Assembly (NCBI GenBank): GCA_012271065.1
Contig: JAAXHE010000066.1
Coordinates: 1-30,267, forward strand
Direction of reading: 5' to 3'
DNA length: 30,267 nucleotides
DNA from: Candidatus Latescibacterota bacterium
GTDB taxonomy: Bacteria; Latescibacterota; UBA2968; GCA-2709665
The position numbers and the translations under genes were made by a program. The notes under the pieces were generated by a model. The model did not search any database. It was not told the DNA's origin and saw only the letters and a list, made by a program, of their open reading frames with translations. Shown piece after piece: positions 16,862 to 28,388 of the stretch (positions are counted from its first letter, which is position 1; the number at the start of each line of letters is the position of its first letter).

Positions 16862-18019
16862 ATGAAGCGGGTTTCGCTGCTAGGGTCGACGGGATCTATC
16901 GGCGCCAGTACGCTGGACGTCCTAGCCGGTCTGCCTGAACGGTTCGAAGTGGAATGCCTCAGCGCGGGAAGCAACATCGATCTGCTCTGCGATCAGGTCA
17001 CGCGTTTCAGGCCGAAGCGGGTCTGCGTGGGAGAAGAGTACGCAAGAGACGCGGGCGAGAGGCGTGAGTTGATGGGTGTGGAGATCTTGCACGGTTCCGA
17101 CGGGCTTCTTGCATTGGCGACCGATTCCAAGGTGGATCTGGTAATCAACGGGCTGGTTGCAGGGGTAGGACTGCGGCCAACCCTGGCGGCGGTAGAGTCC
17201 GGCAAAGACGTCGCCATTGCAAATAAGGAAACGCTGGTCGTAGCCGGCCATCTGATAACGGACCTCGCGGCGCGCAACGGCGTACGGTTGATCCCGCTGG
17301 ACAGCGAACTCACACCCCTGTGGCAGAGCCTTCAGGACGTTTCGCCTCAGCAGGTGACCCGCATCGTGCTTTCCGCCTCCGGAGGCCCGTTCTTCGATAT
17401 GTCGATTGACGAGATGGCCCGCGCGACACCGGACGAGGCCCTCCGTCATCCGACGTGGCGGATGGGACCGAAGATCACGATCGATTCCGCGACGTTGATG
17501 AACAAGGGTTTCGAGGCGATCGAGTCACGCTGGTTTCTCGGGCTCGACATCGAACAGATCGATGTCGTGATTCACCGGCAGTCGATCGTGCATTGTCTGG
17601 TGGAGTTCCTGGACGGAAGCCTGACCGCTCATCTGAGCCGCCCCGATATGCGCCTGCCCATTCAGCAGGCGTTGACCCATCCGGACCGGTTGCCGACTCT
17701 CGTCCCTTCGCTGGACCTGGTGTCCACGGGTTCGTTGAGCTTTCACGCGCCGGACCTGGAGCGGTTTCCCTGTCTTGGGCTTGCGTATGAGGCGTGCCGC
17801 GCGGGAGGTACGGCGACGGCAGTACTGAACGCGGCCAACGAGATCGGCGTCTATTCCTTTCTGGAAGGGCGCATCGGGTTTCTTGATGTGCCGGACGTCG
17901 TTCGCCGGACCCTCGATGCGCATGACAATACGTCAGGGTCGAATCTGAATGCGGTGTTCGAAGCGGACCGCTGGGGGCGGGAGAAGGCACGGGAGGCCGT
18001 GGCAGGCCTGAACAGATAG
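16862..18019 (+). CDS. dxr: 1-deoxy-D-xylulose 5-phosphate reductoisomerase
   Basis: A 385-residue NADPH enzyme of the non-mevalonate isoprenoid pathway, converting DXP to MEP. The NADPH loop GSTGSIG is at residues 8-14; VAIANKETLV, LIPLDSELTPLWQSL (metal-binding Asp/Glu), HPTWRMGPKITIDSATLMNKG and the C-terminal NAANEIGV are all intact. The ATG at 16862 is used; a TTG two codons upstream is also open. It supplies isoprenoid precursors to UppS encoded in the same operon. Confidence 0.97.
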   Translation: MKRVSLLGSTGSIGASTLDVLAGLPERFEVECLSAGSNIDLLCDQVTRFRPKRVCVGEEYARDAGERRELMGVEILHGSDGLLALATDSKVDLVINGLVAGVGLRPTLAAVESGKDVAIANKETLVVAGHLITDLAARNGVRLIPLDSELTPLWQSLQDVSPQQVTRIVLSASGGPFFDMSIDEMARATPDEALRHPTWRMGPKITIDSATLMNKGFEAIESRWFLGLDIEQIDVVIHRQSIVHCLVEFLDGSLTAHLSRPDMRLPIQQALTHPDRLPTLVPSLDLVSTGSLSFHAPDLERFPCLGLAYEACRAGGTATAVLNAANEIGVYSFLEGRIGFLDVPDVVRRTLDAHDNTSGSNLNAVFEADRWGREKAREAVAGLNR

Positions 18020-18044
18020 GCAGAAACAACAGGAGTTTAGCGCA

Positions 18045-19352
18045 TTGGAATTTCTGGAAACCATCTTCTATTTCATTCTGGTATTGGGCGTGCTGGTTTT
18101 CGTCCACGAATTCGGTCACTTCATCGTGGCCAAAAGGTCGGGCATTCGCGTGGAGCAGTTCTCGCTGGGATTCCCGCCCAAGGCGTTCGGCATTACGATT
18201 GGGGAGACCGAATACTGCATTTCCTGGCTGCCCATCGGAGGATACGTGAAGGTGGCGGGAATGTCGGATTTCGGCAGTGCGGACGTCAAGCGGGAGCCCT
18301 GGGAATTTCAGTCGAAGCCGAGGGGAATTCAGATGGCGGTAATGGTCGCGGGCCCCATCATGAATTTCCTGCTTGGCTTCATGCTCATTTTGGGGCTGCG
18401 TCTGGCCCTGGGTGACTATGTTTTGCAGACGACGAAGATAGGCCGGATCGAGGCGACGTCTCCGGCTTACGCGGCCGGACTGCGCACGGATGACCGAATT
18501 CTGACTGTAAACGGGTCCCCGGTGGACGACTGGGGTGGGCTGATCGATGCATACAGCGCGGGTGACGGCGGAGAGGTTGCCCTCGAAGTGGCTCGCGGCG
18601 AGGAAGTGGTGCTTCTCGTAGCCACACCCGATCCCGGACAGGAGTTGGGTTTCGATCCGTTCCTGCCCCCCACTGCCGGATCGGTGATGCCCGGGTACCC
18701 GGCTGCAAGAGGCGGGATGGAGCCTGGCGACCGCGTGCTGTCGATCGCCGGCGAATCCGTGAGCGGATGGGACGATATGAGAGAGAAGATCTCCTCGAGG
18801 CCGGGGCTGGAAACCGAGATCCGGTGGCTGCGCGGAAAAGAGGAGATGGCGGCGCATATCGTGCCTCAACCCCAGCAGGGCGGGGGGCGAACCATCGGCG
18901 TGATCGGCATCGGTCCGTCCTACGAGCCCAGGGCGCGGGTGCCGGTGACGATTGCTGCCGCCGTTGAACGCAGCGGACGGGACCTGGTGGGGTATACCAC
19001 GCTCATATTTACGTTGATCAAGCGCCTCATCATGGGTGAAGTGTCCGGAGGAATGATCGCGGGACCGGTCGGCATTGCGCAAATGGCGGGAAGTAAGGCG
19101 CGCGAAGGGTGGGAGGCATTGCTCGACTTCATGGCGATGTTGAGTATCAACCTCGCCGTCCTGAATCTGTTGCCGATTCCAGCGCTGGACGGCGGCCACC
19201 TGATGATCCTGAGCGTGGAAGCCATAACGCGACGTTCGCTTTCCACGCGTCAGAAAGAGCGGATCCAGCAGATCGGGTTCGTTTTTCTGCTCGGACTTAT
19301 GGTGTACGTGACTTTCGGTGACATCGGCCGGATCTGGGGTCTGTTCTACTGA
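18045..19352 (+). CDS. rseP: RseP-type intramembrane site-2 metalloprotease
   Basis: A 435-residue membrane zinc protease that cuts single-pass substrates such as anti-sigma factors. The zinc motif HEFGH is at residues 21-25 in the first TM segment, and the second metal site NLLPIPALDGGHL has Asp382. Two PDZ-like domains lie between (about 120-200, KIGRIEATSPAYAAG; and 205-290, ARGGMEPGDRVLSIAG). The start is TTG at 18045 with AGGAG 9 nt upstream. It is the last gene of the cluster. No hairpin-plus-T-run terminator was found in the bases just after it. Confidence 0.96.
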   Translation: MEFLETIFYFILVLGVLVFVHEFGHFIVAKRSGIRVEQFSLGFPPKAFGITIGETEYCISWLPIGGYVKVAGMSDFGSADVKREPWEFQSKPRGIQMAVMVAGPIMNFLLGFMLILGLRLALGDYVLQTTKIGRIEATSPAYAAGLRTDDRILTVNGSPVDDWGGLIDAYSAGDGGEVALEVARGEEVVLLVATPDPGQELGFDPFLPPTAGSVMPGYPAARGGMEPGDRVLSIAGESVSGWDDMREKISSRPGLETEIRWLRGKEEMAAHIVPQPQQGGGRTIGVIGIGPSYEPRARVPVTIAAAVERSGRDLVGYTTLIFTLIKRLIMGEVSGGMIAGPVGIAQMAGSKAREGWEALLDFMAMLSINLAVLNLLPIPALDGGHLMILSVEAITRRSLSTRQKERIQQIGFVFLLGLMVYVTFGDIGRIWGLFY

Positions 19353-19403
19353 ACCGGATGAAGAGTCACCAGCAAACCGGCAAATGCACAACGCTGTGGC
19401 GAA

Positions 19404-19466
19404 ATGGCGCGATTCTTTTTTGATGCCGAGTCCGACGTCGAAGTCCTCGATCTCGACCATGCCTGA
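19404..19466 (+). CDS. possible 20-residue peptide before the aspartic protease
   Basis: ATG at 19404 opens a 20-codon frame (MARFFFDAESDVEVLDLDHA) ending in TGA 14 bp before the protease start. The GAGGAGG serving the protease overlaps its stop codon. It looks like the remnant of a longer protein rather than random sequence, but it may equally be a chance frame. No function is proposed. Confidence 0.25.
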   Translation: MARFFFDAESDVEVLDLDHA

Positions 19467-19480
19467 GGAGGGCGAAAAGC

Positions 19481-19888
19481 ATGGGTACATTTTCAGTGCG
19501 GCTTGAGGTGGCCGATCCGGAAGGCCGCCAATTCGAAACCGTCGAAGCTATGGTGGACTCAGGGGCAACCTACACAACCCTTCCGACTTCGATCCTCGAG
19601 CGCCTGGGCGTGGTCCCGCACAGCGTCCGGAGGTTCGTTCTTGCTGATGGCAGCCGCGTCGAGCGAGGCTTTGGAAGGACCTGGATGCGACTCGACGGCA
19701 GCGAGGATATCTCGCCTGTTGTGTTCTGGGATGACGGGGTGCAACCGCTGCTTGGCACTGTCACCCTGGAGATATTCAGCCTTGGCATCGACCCCGTAAA
19801 TGAACGGCCCATTCCCGTGGACGCATTTATGTTGGCGTCGGGAACCGGACCATCATCGTTCCCTGATCATCACGCGCTGAGTGTGTAG
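19481..19888 (+). CDS. retropepsin-like (clan AA) aspartic protease
   Basis: A 135-residue single-domain protein. The active-site motif VDSGATYTTLP is near residues 25-35, followed by LADGSRVERGFG and the family's closing segment PLLGTVTLEIFSLGIDP. Retropepsin-like enzymes work as dimers, each giving one Asp. Bacterial members of this small stand-alone family are common near mobile or toxin-antitoxin genes, and their substrates are unknown. The ATG at 19481 has GGAGG about 9 nt upstream. It opens the accessory zone after rseP. It ends 20 bp before the nucleotidyltransferase gene. Confidence 0.8.
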   Translation: MGTFSVRLEVADPEGRQFETVEAMVDSGATYTTLPTSILERLGVVPHSVRRFVLADGSRVERGFGRTWMRLDGSEDISPVVFWDDGVQPLLGTVTLEIFSLGIDPVNERPIPVDAFMLASGTGPSSFPDHHALSV

Positions 19889-19908
19889 CGAGTAAGGATG
19901 TGGTAGCA

Positions 19909-20178
19909 ATGCACTCGATCGTCGAACAAAACCGCGTCCGGATTCTTGCGCTCGCCGAACGCCACGGTATTACCAACGTGCGCGTGTTTGGGGCCATGGA
20001 TGATGCCAGTGACGTCGATTTACTGGTGTCGCTCCCGCCAGAGAAAACGGGCCTCGCGCTCGGTGCGCTGTTGATGGACGTGCAGGATCTCCTGAAACGT
20101 CGCGTGGAAGTGGTCACCGAGAAGCGTCTTCATCCTGCCTTCCGCGAGCGCGTGCTGACCGAGGCGCAGCCGCTATGA
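19909..20178 (+). CDS. MNT-type nucleotidyltransferase, degenerate active site
   Basis: An 89-residue small nucleotidyltransferase-fold protein of the kind that pairs with HEPN toxins (MntA-like antitoxin AMPylators). The pattern NVRVFGAMDDASDVDLLVSLPP aligns with the family's GS-x10-DxD active site, but Ser is replaced by Ala and the loop is about five residues shorter, so catalysis is doubtful. The C-terminal part (LMDVQDLLKRRVEVVTEKRLHP...RERVLTEA) is well kept. ATG at 19909 has AAGGA 10 nt before it. Its TGA overlaps the ATG of the next frame by 4 nt, as in MNT-HEPN pairs, but that partner is truncated. Confidence 0.75.
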   Translation: MHSIVEQNRVRILALAERHGITNVRVFGAMDDASDVDLLVSLPPEKTGLALGALLMDVQDLLKRRVEVVTEKRLHPAFRERVLTEAQPL

Positions 20179-20216
20179 AACCCGAAAGTTGTAACTGGAT
20201 CCGTTGTGAGTTCTAA
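20175..20216 (+). pseudogene. truncated start of the expected HEPN partner gene
   Basis: The ATGA overlap with the nucleotidyltransferase stop begins a frame MKPES that then reads CNWIRCEF and stops at 20214-20216. Starting with MKPE and coupled by a 4-nt overlap is typical of HEPN/DUF86 genes in MNT-HEPN modules. After five or so codons the sequence is unlike any HEPN protein, so the gene appears lost by deletion or replacement. The identification rests on context and is inference. Confidence 0.4.
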
Positions 20217-20275
20217 GCGGAAGTAAAGGCGTTTCCAACCCAGGTGAATAACTCGGACACCCAGGGAGAACCAAC

Positions 20276-20461
20276 ATGAACACCGCAACACCCGAAGCAC
20301 CCGCAAATGCCGATTTCGAGGCACGCCTTGCGCGCCTCGAGGGCACCGTAGAACAGATGAACCAGCGACTTGTCAACCTGGAGCGCGGGCAACGCTGGCT
20401 TATCGGCCTCCACTTTACCAGCTTCATCACGCTTGGCACGCTCATTCTCTTCAAACTCTGA
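20276..20461 (+). CDS. small coiled-coil protein with C-terminal membrane anchor
   Basis: A 61-residue protein. Residues 14-42 form a heptad-like amphipathic helix (DFEARLARLEGTVEQMNQRL), likely a short coiled coil, and residues 43-60 are a hydrophobic segment (LIGLHFTSFITLGTLILF), giving a tail-anchored shape. The ATG has a strong GGGAG 7 nt upstream. Proteins of this shape are common and mostly uncharacterised. No family was recognised. It follows the broken MNT-HEPN module by 59 bp. Confidence 0.6.
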   Translation: MNTATPEAPANADFEARLARLEGTVEQMNQRLVNLERGQRWLIGLHFTSFITLGTLILFKL

Positions 20462-20488
20462 CCCTTTCACGGGCGCCGGTCGTGAAAG

Positions 20489-20716
20489 ATGAAGAAAATG
20501 GCCAAGATCAACGACGAGGAGCAGCGTTCAGGGAGTCGGGACAAGCAGAACGGGATCAGTCCGTCGGCCGCCAAACTCAAGCGGATATTGGGCGACCCAC
20601 CCGTATGCCGGAATCTGACGCCGTACGAAATCGAGCTGCTGCGGAGGAGCAAGAAGGAGATGGCCCAGGTCGCGGGCGAGGTTTTTACGAAGAAAAACAA
20701 GACTTCGCAGAGGTGA
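20489..20716 (+). CDS. small basic protein of unknown function
   Basis: A 75-residue charged protein, Lys/Arg-rich, with the central phrase ILGDPPVCRNLTPYEIELLRRSKKEM that looks like a helix-turn-helix-sized helical unit. No family was recognised. Two in-frame ATGs (20489 and 20498) are possible; neither has a strong ribosome binding site. It lies 27 bp after the coiled-coil gene and could be co-transcribed with it. Confidence 0.45.
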   Translation: MKKMAKINDEEQRSGSRDKQNGISPSAAKLKRILGDPPVCRNLTPYEIELLRRSKKEMAQVAGEVFTKKNKTSQR

Positions 20717-20852
20717 GTCTGCAGCGAACAGGAACGGTAGCGGCCGAGGTAGTCACAACCATGCCCGTGATCGTCTTTGAGGAGCCGGTGCGCGGTCCTG
20801 TGCTCGTGGGAGCAGGACGCTTTCGGGGATATGGGTTGTGCCGCCCGATGGA

Positions 20853-20932
20853 CAATGAGGCCGGGCCTTTCAGCCCGGAAGTTACACGCTCTGAGCGTAC
20901 ATAACCGAAAACTTCTCTACTTCAATGAGGCC
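20853..20932. repeat. two-hairpin element flanked by 10-bp direct repeat
   Basis: CAATGAGGCC occurs at 20853-20862 and again at 20923-20932, exactly 70 bp apart. Between them are two hairpins: CCGGGC/GCCCGG with a 6-nt loop (20861-20878), and ACGCTC-T-GAGCGT (20886-20898), with outer arms GTTA/TAAC (20881-20884 and 20902-20905). The 70-bp period and first hairpin fit a degenerate CRISPR repeat plus spacer, read on the minus strand as ending in ATTG. The palindromic 'spacer' fits better with a small mobile or REP-like element with a target duplication. The sequence alone does not decide. Confidence 0.5.
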
Positions 20933-20973
20933 TAGACACTTGATAACGTCCAGGAGATGATTCAATATAAAAC

Positions 20974-21002
20974 TTGACAGATGTTTTGGGTTTATATATA
21001 TT
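20974..21002 (+). promoter_or_regulatory. strong sigma70-type promoter of the cas operon
   Basis: A perfect TTGACA (20974-20979), a 17-bp spacer and TATATT (20997-21002). Transcription would start near 21009 and give a leader of about 90 nt before the cas3 ATG. It is the best promoter match noticed in the window and the only one noticed ahead of the whole cas3-to-csm2 run. Confidence 0.7.
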
Positions 21003-21098
21003 CGCTGGCATGCAAGTCAATTCAGTCGATGCAATCCAGACAAGGCATAATAGTGTACTACCTCGACGATTAAATCAAACGAAAAAGGAACACGCGGT

Positions 21099-23556
21099 AT
21101 GTCCTTCGACCGATTCTTTTCCACAGCGTTTGGCGAGAAAAAGCTTCCCTACGCCTATCAGCAAGCACTCGCAGAACGGACGTGGCCGGACGCACTCATC
21201 GCTCCGACCGGCCTGGGCAAGACTGCTGCGGTGATGCTCGGTTGGGCTTGGCAGCACGCCGTAGCTGAATCTCCACCTCCGCGCCGCTTGGTCTATTGCC
21301 TGCCCATGCGCACACTCGTCGAGCAGACGGAAGGGAATGTCAGAGAATGGCTGCGCCGTCTGGGCGATGCGAATACACACTGGAAATCGCGCCTCCCGGA
21401 TTTCGAAACAGGAGTCCATGTCCTTATGGGGGGCGTCGATGAGCCACGCTGGTTTGAAAAACCCGAACATCCGGCCATCCTGATTGGGACCCAGGATATG
21501 CTACTTAGTCGCGTCCTGATGCGCGGGTACGCCATGAGCCGCTTCCGCTGGCCAGTGGACTTCGCGTTGCTGCACAACGACGCGCAGTGGGTCTTTGACG
21601 AGGTGCAACTTATGGGCTCGGGGTTGGCGACTTCTATACAACTTGAAGGCTTTCGACGTAAATTGGGGACGGAGATTGCATCACGCAGTCTATGGGTATC
21701 CGCAACCCTACATCCTGACTGGTTAGGTACGGTTGATTTCCAGCAAAGTCCGACGGTCTGGCGCGTTCCGGGTGATTTTCCCGACGGGCAGTCTCCGCAT
21801 GTCCGCAAGCTGATTGACGCACCCAAACCGATTCAGCAGGCGTCTGTTGCCCCAGGTAGTGCCAAGAAGGCCGACCTAGATACTTACGCCACGGCGTTGG
21901 CGGAAAAGATCCTGCAGTTGCATCAGGAAAACCGCACAACTCTTGTGGTGGTCAATACCGTCGTCCGTGCTCAAGCTGTGGATAGGGCACTCCAGAAAAG
22001 GGATATTCCGTCCGCTCGCATCGCCCTCATTCACTCCCGCTTTCGGCCTAAAGACCGCAAGGTGCAGATGGATAAGCTGCCGGAGCCTGGGAAGGCGAAA
22101 AACCTGATCGTCGTCGCCACGCAGGCGATTGAAGCAGGTGTCGATCTTTCGGCAGCAGTTATGCTAACCGAACTCGCACCGGCCTCATCCTTAGTCCAGC
22201 GGTTCGGTCGAGTGAACCGCTACGGTGAATTGAACGATTCCGGCGGCGGGACGATCCGCTGGATTGATCTCATCGGTGGCGATCTTGATGATTCGTTGGC
22301 CGCTCCTTATCAGATTGAAGAGCTAGCAATCGCACGTGACCGTATCGCTGCATTGACGGACGCCCGCCCTTCCGGTCTCGCTCCACCGGCATCCGACGAC
22401 TGTGTCCATCGCGTGGTGATACGATCCAGGGATATGCTGGACCTATACGACACTGACTCAGATTTGACTGGCTTTGATGTTGATGTCGCTCCCTACGTCC
22501 GCGATGCCGAAGATACCGATATCCGCGTCTTCTGGAGGAATTTCGATGCGTCTGCTGGGCCGGAGGATCAACTCGCGCCGGTTCGTGACGAGCTCTGTGC
22601 AATTCCGATTGGGCAGGCCCGGGATTGGCTCAAAACTGTCATGAAAATAAAAGGGCAGGTGTTCCACATAGACCCGCAGGCACGAGCCAGGAAGGGTAAA
22701 ATCCCTGCGTGGTCAGAGTTCAGGGAATCCCCTTGGCCTGGCATGGTCCTATTGCTTAAGGCGACAGCCGGAGGATACACTCCGGAAACGGGATTTGATA
22801 AATCAATCAAAGCACCGGTCGAGCCTGTCAAGATAGAAGAGGGATTTATGACAGCCGACGAGGCGAACGATGCCGATTCTGATAGCCAAAAAAACGTGTT
22901 CGTGGGCCTGACCGATCATCTCGAGCATGTGGGTTTGGAAGCTGAAAATTTGTGCGATGACCTTAGCCTAAGTGAAACTTTCAAGCCCGCCATTCTCCGA
23001 GCAGCGTACTGGCACGACCTAGGCAAGGCACATCCCGAGTTTCAGGCGCGAATGGTTGCGAGGGCCCCGGAGTCCGATTCACAGCCGAATGGGCTTTGGG
23101 CCAAGGCGCCGAAGTACGATCGGACAAAGGGACGGCCGTATTTCCGGCACGAACTGGCGTCTGCGCTGGCGTTCCTCGCGCAGGCGGACTGGGAACGGGA
23201 GGCTGATCTGGTCGCATACATGATCGCTGCACATCACGGCAAGGTGCGCCTGAATTTGCGTCCGCTTCCAGCCGAAAGTCCGGCAGCAGGAGAGAATAGA
23301 CCCCGCTTTGCCCGCGGCGTATGGGAGGGTGATGAGGTTCCGCCAGTTGACTTGGGTGGCGGGGAGATTTGGGCCGGGGGACTGCTTACCCTATCCGTGA
23401 TGGAGTTGGGGGAACATCCAGAGACCGGCGCGAGTTGGACCGAGCGTACGCGCAACTTGCTTTCCCAGTTTGGCCCTTTCCGGCTGGCTTGGCTGGAGGC
23501 TTTGATGCGTATTGCGGACTGGCGGGCATCGGCGAAAGAAAAACCGGAGGATGGAT

Positions 23557-23567
<11 letters not shown>
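21099..23567 (+). CDS. cas3: Cas3 helicase-nuclease, HD domain at the C-terminus (type I-G)
   Basis: An 822-residue protein with an SF2 helicase first and an HD nuclease last. Helicase motifs: Walker A APTGLGKT (35-42), Walker B-like DEVQ (167-170), SATLHPDW (201-208), QAIEAGVDLS and the arginine-finger motif QRFGRVNRYGE. The HD part shows WHDLGKAHPEFQ with His639-Asp640 and AAHHGKVR with His712-His713. Most Cas3 proteins carry HD first; the reversed order is typical of type I-G (old I-U). It unwinds and degrades DNA marked by the Cascade complex. ATG 21099 has AAGGA 9 nt upstream. The next gene overlaps its end by 11 nt. Confidence 0.93.
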
Positions 23568-26767
<3,200 letters not shown>

Positions 26768-26774
26768 GTCTCGA

Positions 26775-28388
26775 ATGTTCGCTCTTACTTTTAGATTCCT
26801 CACGGGCCGCTATCACGCCACTCCTTGGGGACGCCACGTCAACGAAGCCGATGTCGCCTGGCCGCCGGAGCCGTGGCGCATTCTCCGGGCACTCATCGCC
26901 AGCTATTGGCGCAAGGGATATCAGGTACGCTGGCCCAAGGAGGCGCTTGCCCGGCTAATAGATGCGCTCGCCCAGGAAGCACCGATCTACCACCTACCTG
27001 AAGGTTCAATCCACGCACATACCCGGCACTACATGCCCGCGCCGGTGAAGACGACACTCGTCTTCGACGCTTTTACACACCTGCCCGAAGGAGAGAATAT
27101 CGTAGCAGCTTGGTCGGAACTCGACCTGGACGCCGAACTCTTCAGCTTGGCGGCCGACCTCGCCGAAGGGATCGGCTACTTAGGCCGTGCCGAGAGTTGG
27201 GTTGACTGCGAAGCGACAAGCAATTGGGGGGGAGCGGCAAACTGCTGCCCAGTCGGCCAAAGCGGGGACGCTGATGGGGAGGTGGTACGGGTGCTCGCCT
27301 CCATCAGTGCTGGGGACTATGCTACGGAGCGTACGCGCCTACTACAGGAAGCCGACGATGCAGAACGTTCCCGTGCCACCGCTTCCGGCAAGAGGCCCCC
27401 TACCCCCAAGGCGCTTGAAAGGGCGCGCAACAGGACGTTCGGCCGTACACTGCCTGACCGTTTGGTCGACGCCTTGATGCTTGATACGGCCGATTACCAG
27501 AAATACCGCTGGAACCGGCCGCCGGCCTCACGCGAGATTGTATACATACGTCCACCGTTGTCGCCTGTTACACGACATGTCCGTCCGCGTCGCCACACTG
27601 TTGACCGCAGTCGTTTCACCGTAGCGCGATATTTCTTGGCCGGCCGTCCCCAACCTCGCATTGAGGACGCGGTCAAAATCGGCGAACTCATGCGGCTGGC
27701 CGCGCTTTCCAAGTTCGGTTGGGAAAACGGAAAACCCAAAGCGCCTTCGGTGATCTCAGGCCGTGGTCCTGACAACAAACCTCTGCGAGGCGGCAGACAT
27801 TCTCACGCTTTCTGGCTGCCCGAGGACGCCGATGGAGATGGCTGGATTGACCACGTATCGGTTTACGCAGAGGAGGGTTTTGATGCTGCAGTGCGTGAGA
27901 GACTGGATCGCTTGACCCGGTTGTGGATCGGCAAAAACAATTCCGGTGGAGAGGAAGGAAACGAAGAGGGCGGCCGTCGGGAATGGCGGCTGGCCTTGGA
28001 GGGCTTTGGCCGCCCGGAGGATTTTGCGGACACCTCGAGGCTATTTGGCTGCTCAGATGAATGGGTCAGCGTGACGCCCTTTTTGGCGTCTGGTCATCTG
28101 AAAAAGACCATGTATGAGGGAGAGATAAATCGCCTTTGGAAACGTCGGAATATTGGGTCTGGCTCGTTTACCGGGCCTGTCCAAGTCGAAATCCTGAACG
28201 ACATCGAAATAGGCGGTACTACCCGCCGATCAGTGCATTTTCACCGGTTCCGTTCGCGAGGCCGGGAGAAGCAACCCGACGCCCAAGGGGCCTTGTTGCG
28301 GCTGAAATTCAAAGAGCCAGTCGAGGGACCGTTAGCCCTTGGTTATGGCTGCCACTTTGGCCTTGGGATGTTTGCCCGTGAAGAATAA
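26775..28388 (+). CDS. csb2: Csb2 (GSU0054-type Cas5-Cas6 fusion) of type I-G
   Basis: A 537-residue protein. The N-terminal Cas5-like part opens ALTFRFLTGRYHATPWGRHV, the Csb2 hallmark, followed by EADVAWPPEPWRILRAL. The C-terminal part carries the glycine-rich RAMP loop GPLALGYGCHFGLGMF near the end, as in Cas6. In type I-G this fused protein both caps the crRNA 5' handle and is thought to cut pre-crRNA. The ATG at 26775 has TAGG 6 nt upstream. It overlaps cas10 by 11 nt, so it is directly coupled to a type III gene and could provide crRNA processing for both halves of the operon. Confidence 0.92.
   Translation: MFALTFRFLTGRYHATPWGRHVNEADVAWPPEPWRILRALIASYWRKGYQVRWPKEALARLIDALAQEAPIYHLPEGSIHAHTRHYMPAPVKTTLVFDAFTHLPEGENIVAAWSELDLDAELFSLAADLAEGIGYLGRAESWVDCEATSNWGGAANCCPVGQSGDADGEVVRVLASISAGDYATERTRLLQEADDAERSRATASGKRPPTPKALERARNRTFGRTLPDRLVDALMLDTADYQKYRWNRPPASREIVYIRPPLSPVTRHVRPRRHTVDRSRFTVARYFLAGRPQPRIEDAVKIGELMRLAALSKFGWENGKPKAPSVISGRGPDNKPLRGGRHSHAFWLPEDADGDGWIDHVSVYAEEGFDAAVRERLDRLTRLWIGKNNSGGEEGNEEGGRREWRLALEGFGRPEDFADTSRLFGCSDEWVSVTPFLASGHLKKTMYEGEINRLWKRRNIGSGSFTGPVQVEILNDIEIGGTTRRSVHFHRFRSRGREKQPDAQGALLRLKFKEPVEGPLALGYGCHFGLGMFAREE

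Larger units (their letters stand above)
20717..21098. other. gene-free leader region upstream of the CRISPR-Cas operon
   Basis: No convincing gene is seen in these 382 bases. They hold the hairpin element flanked by direct repeats (20853-20932) and the strong promoter at 20974-21002. The part from about 20960 on is clearly AT-richer than the surroundings. No multi-unit CRISPR array is present. Confidence 0.6.

Noticed and set aside
17475..19490. 671-codon minus-strand frame across dxr and rseP
   Set aside because: Both genes on the plus strand are textbook members with all motifs. The antisense product is His/Arg/Pro-rich and shows no domain.
20482..20904. 140-codon frame overlapping the 75-residue gene and running into the hairpin element
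   Set aside because: It crosses the two hairpins and the composition looks random. The alternative frame (20489-20716) is more protein-like.
28339..28377. ATG 13 codons upstream for cas10
   Set aside because: It adds hydrophobic residues not seen in Cas10 and lies within the Cas6 glycine-rich loop region of csb2. GTG 28378 gives the same 11-nt overlap as other junctions.
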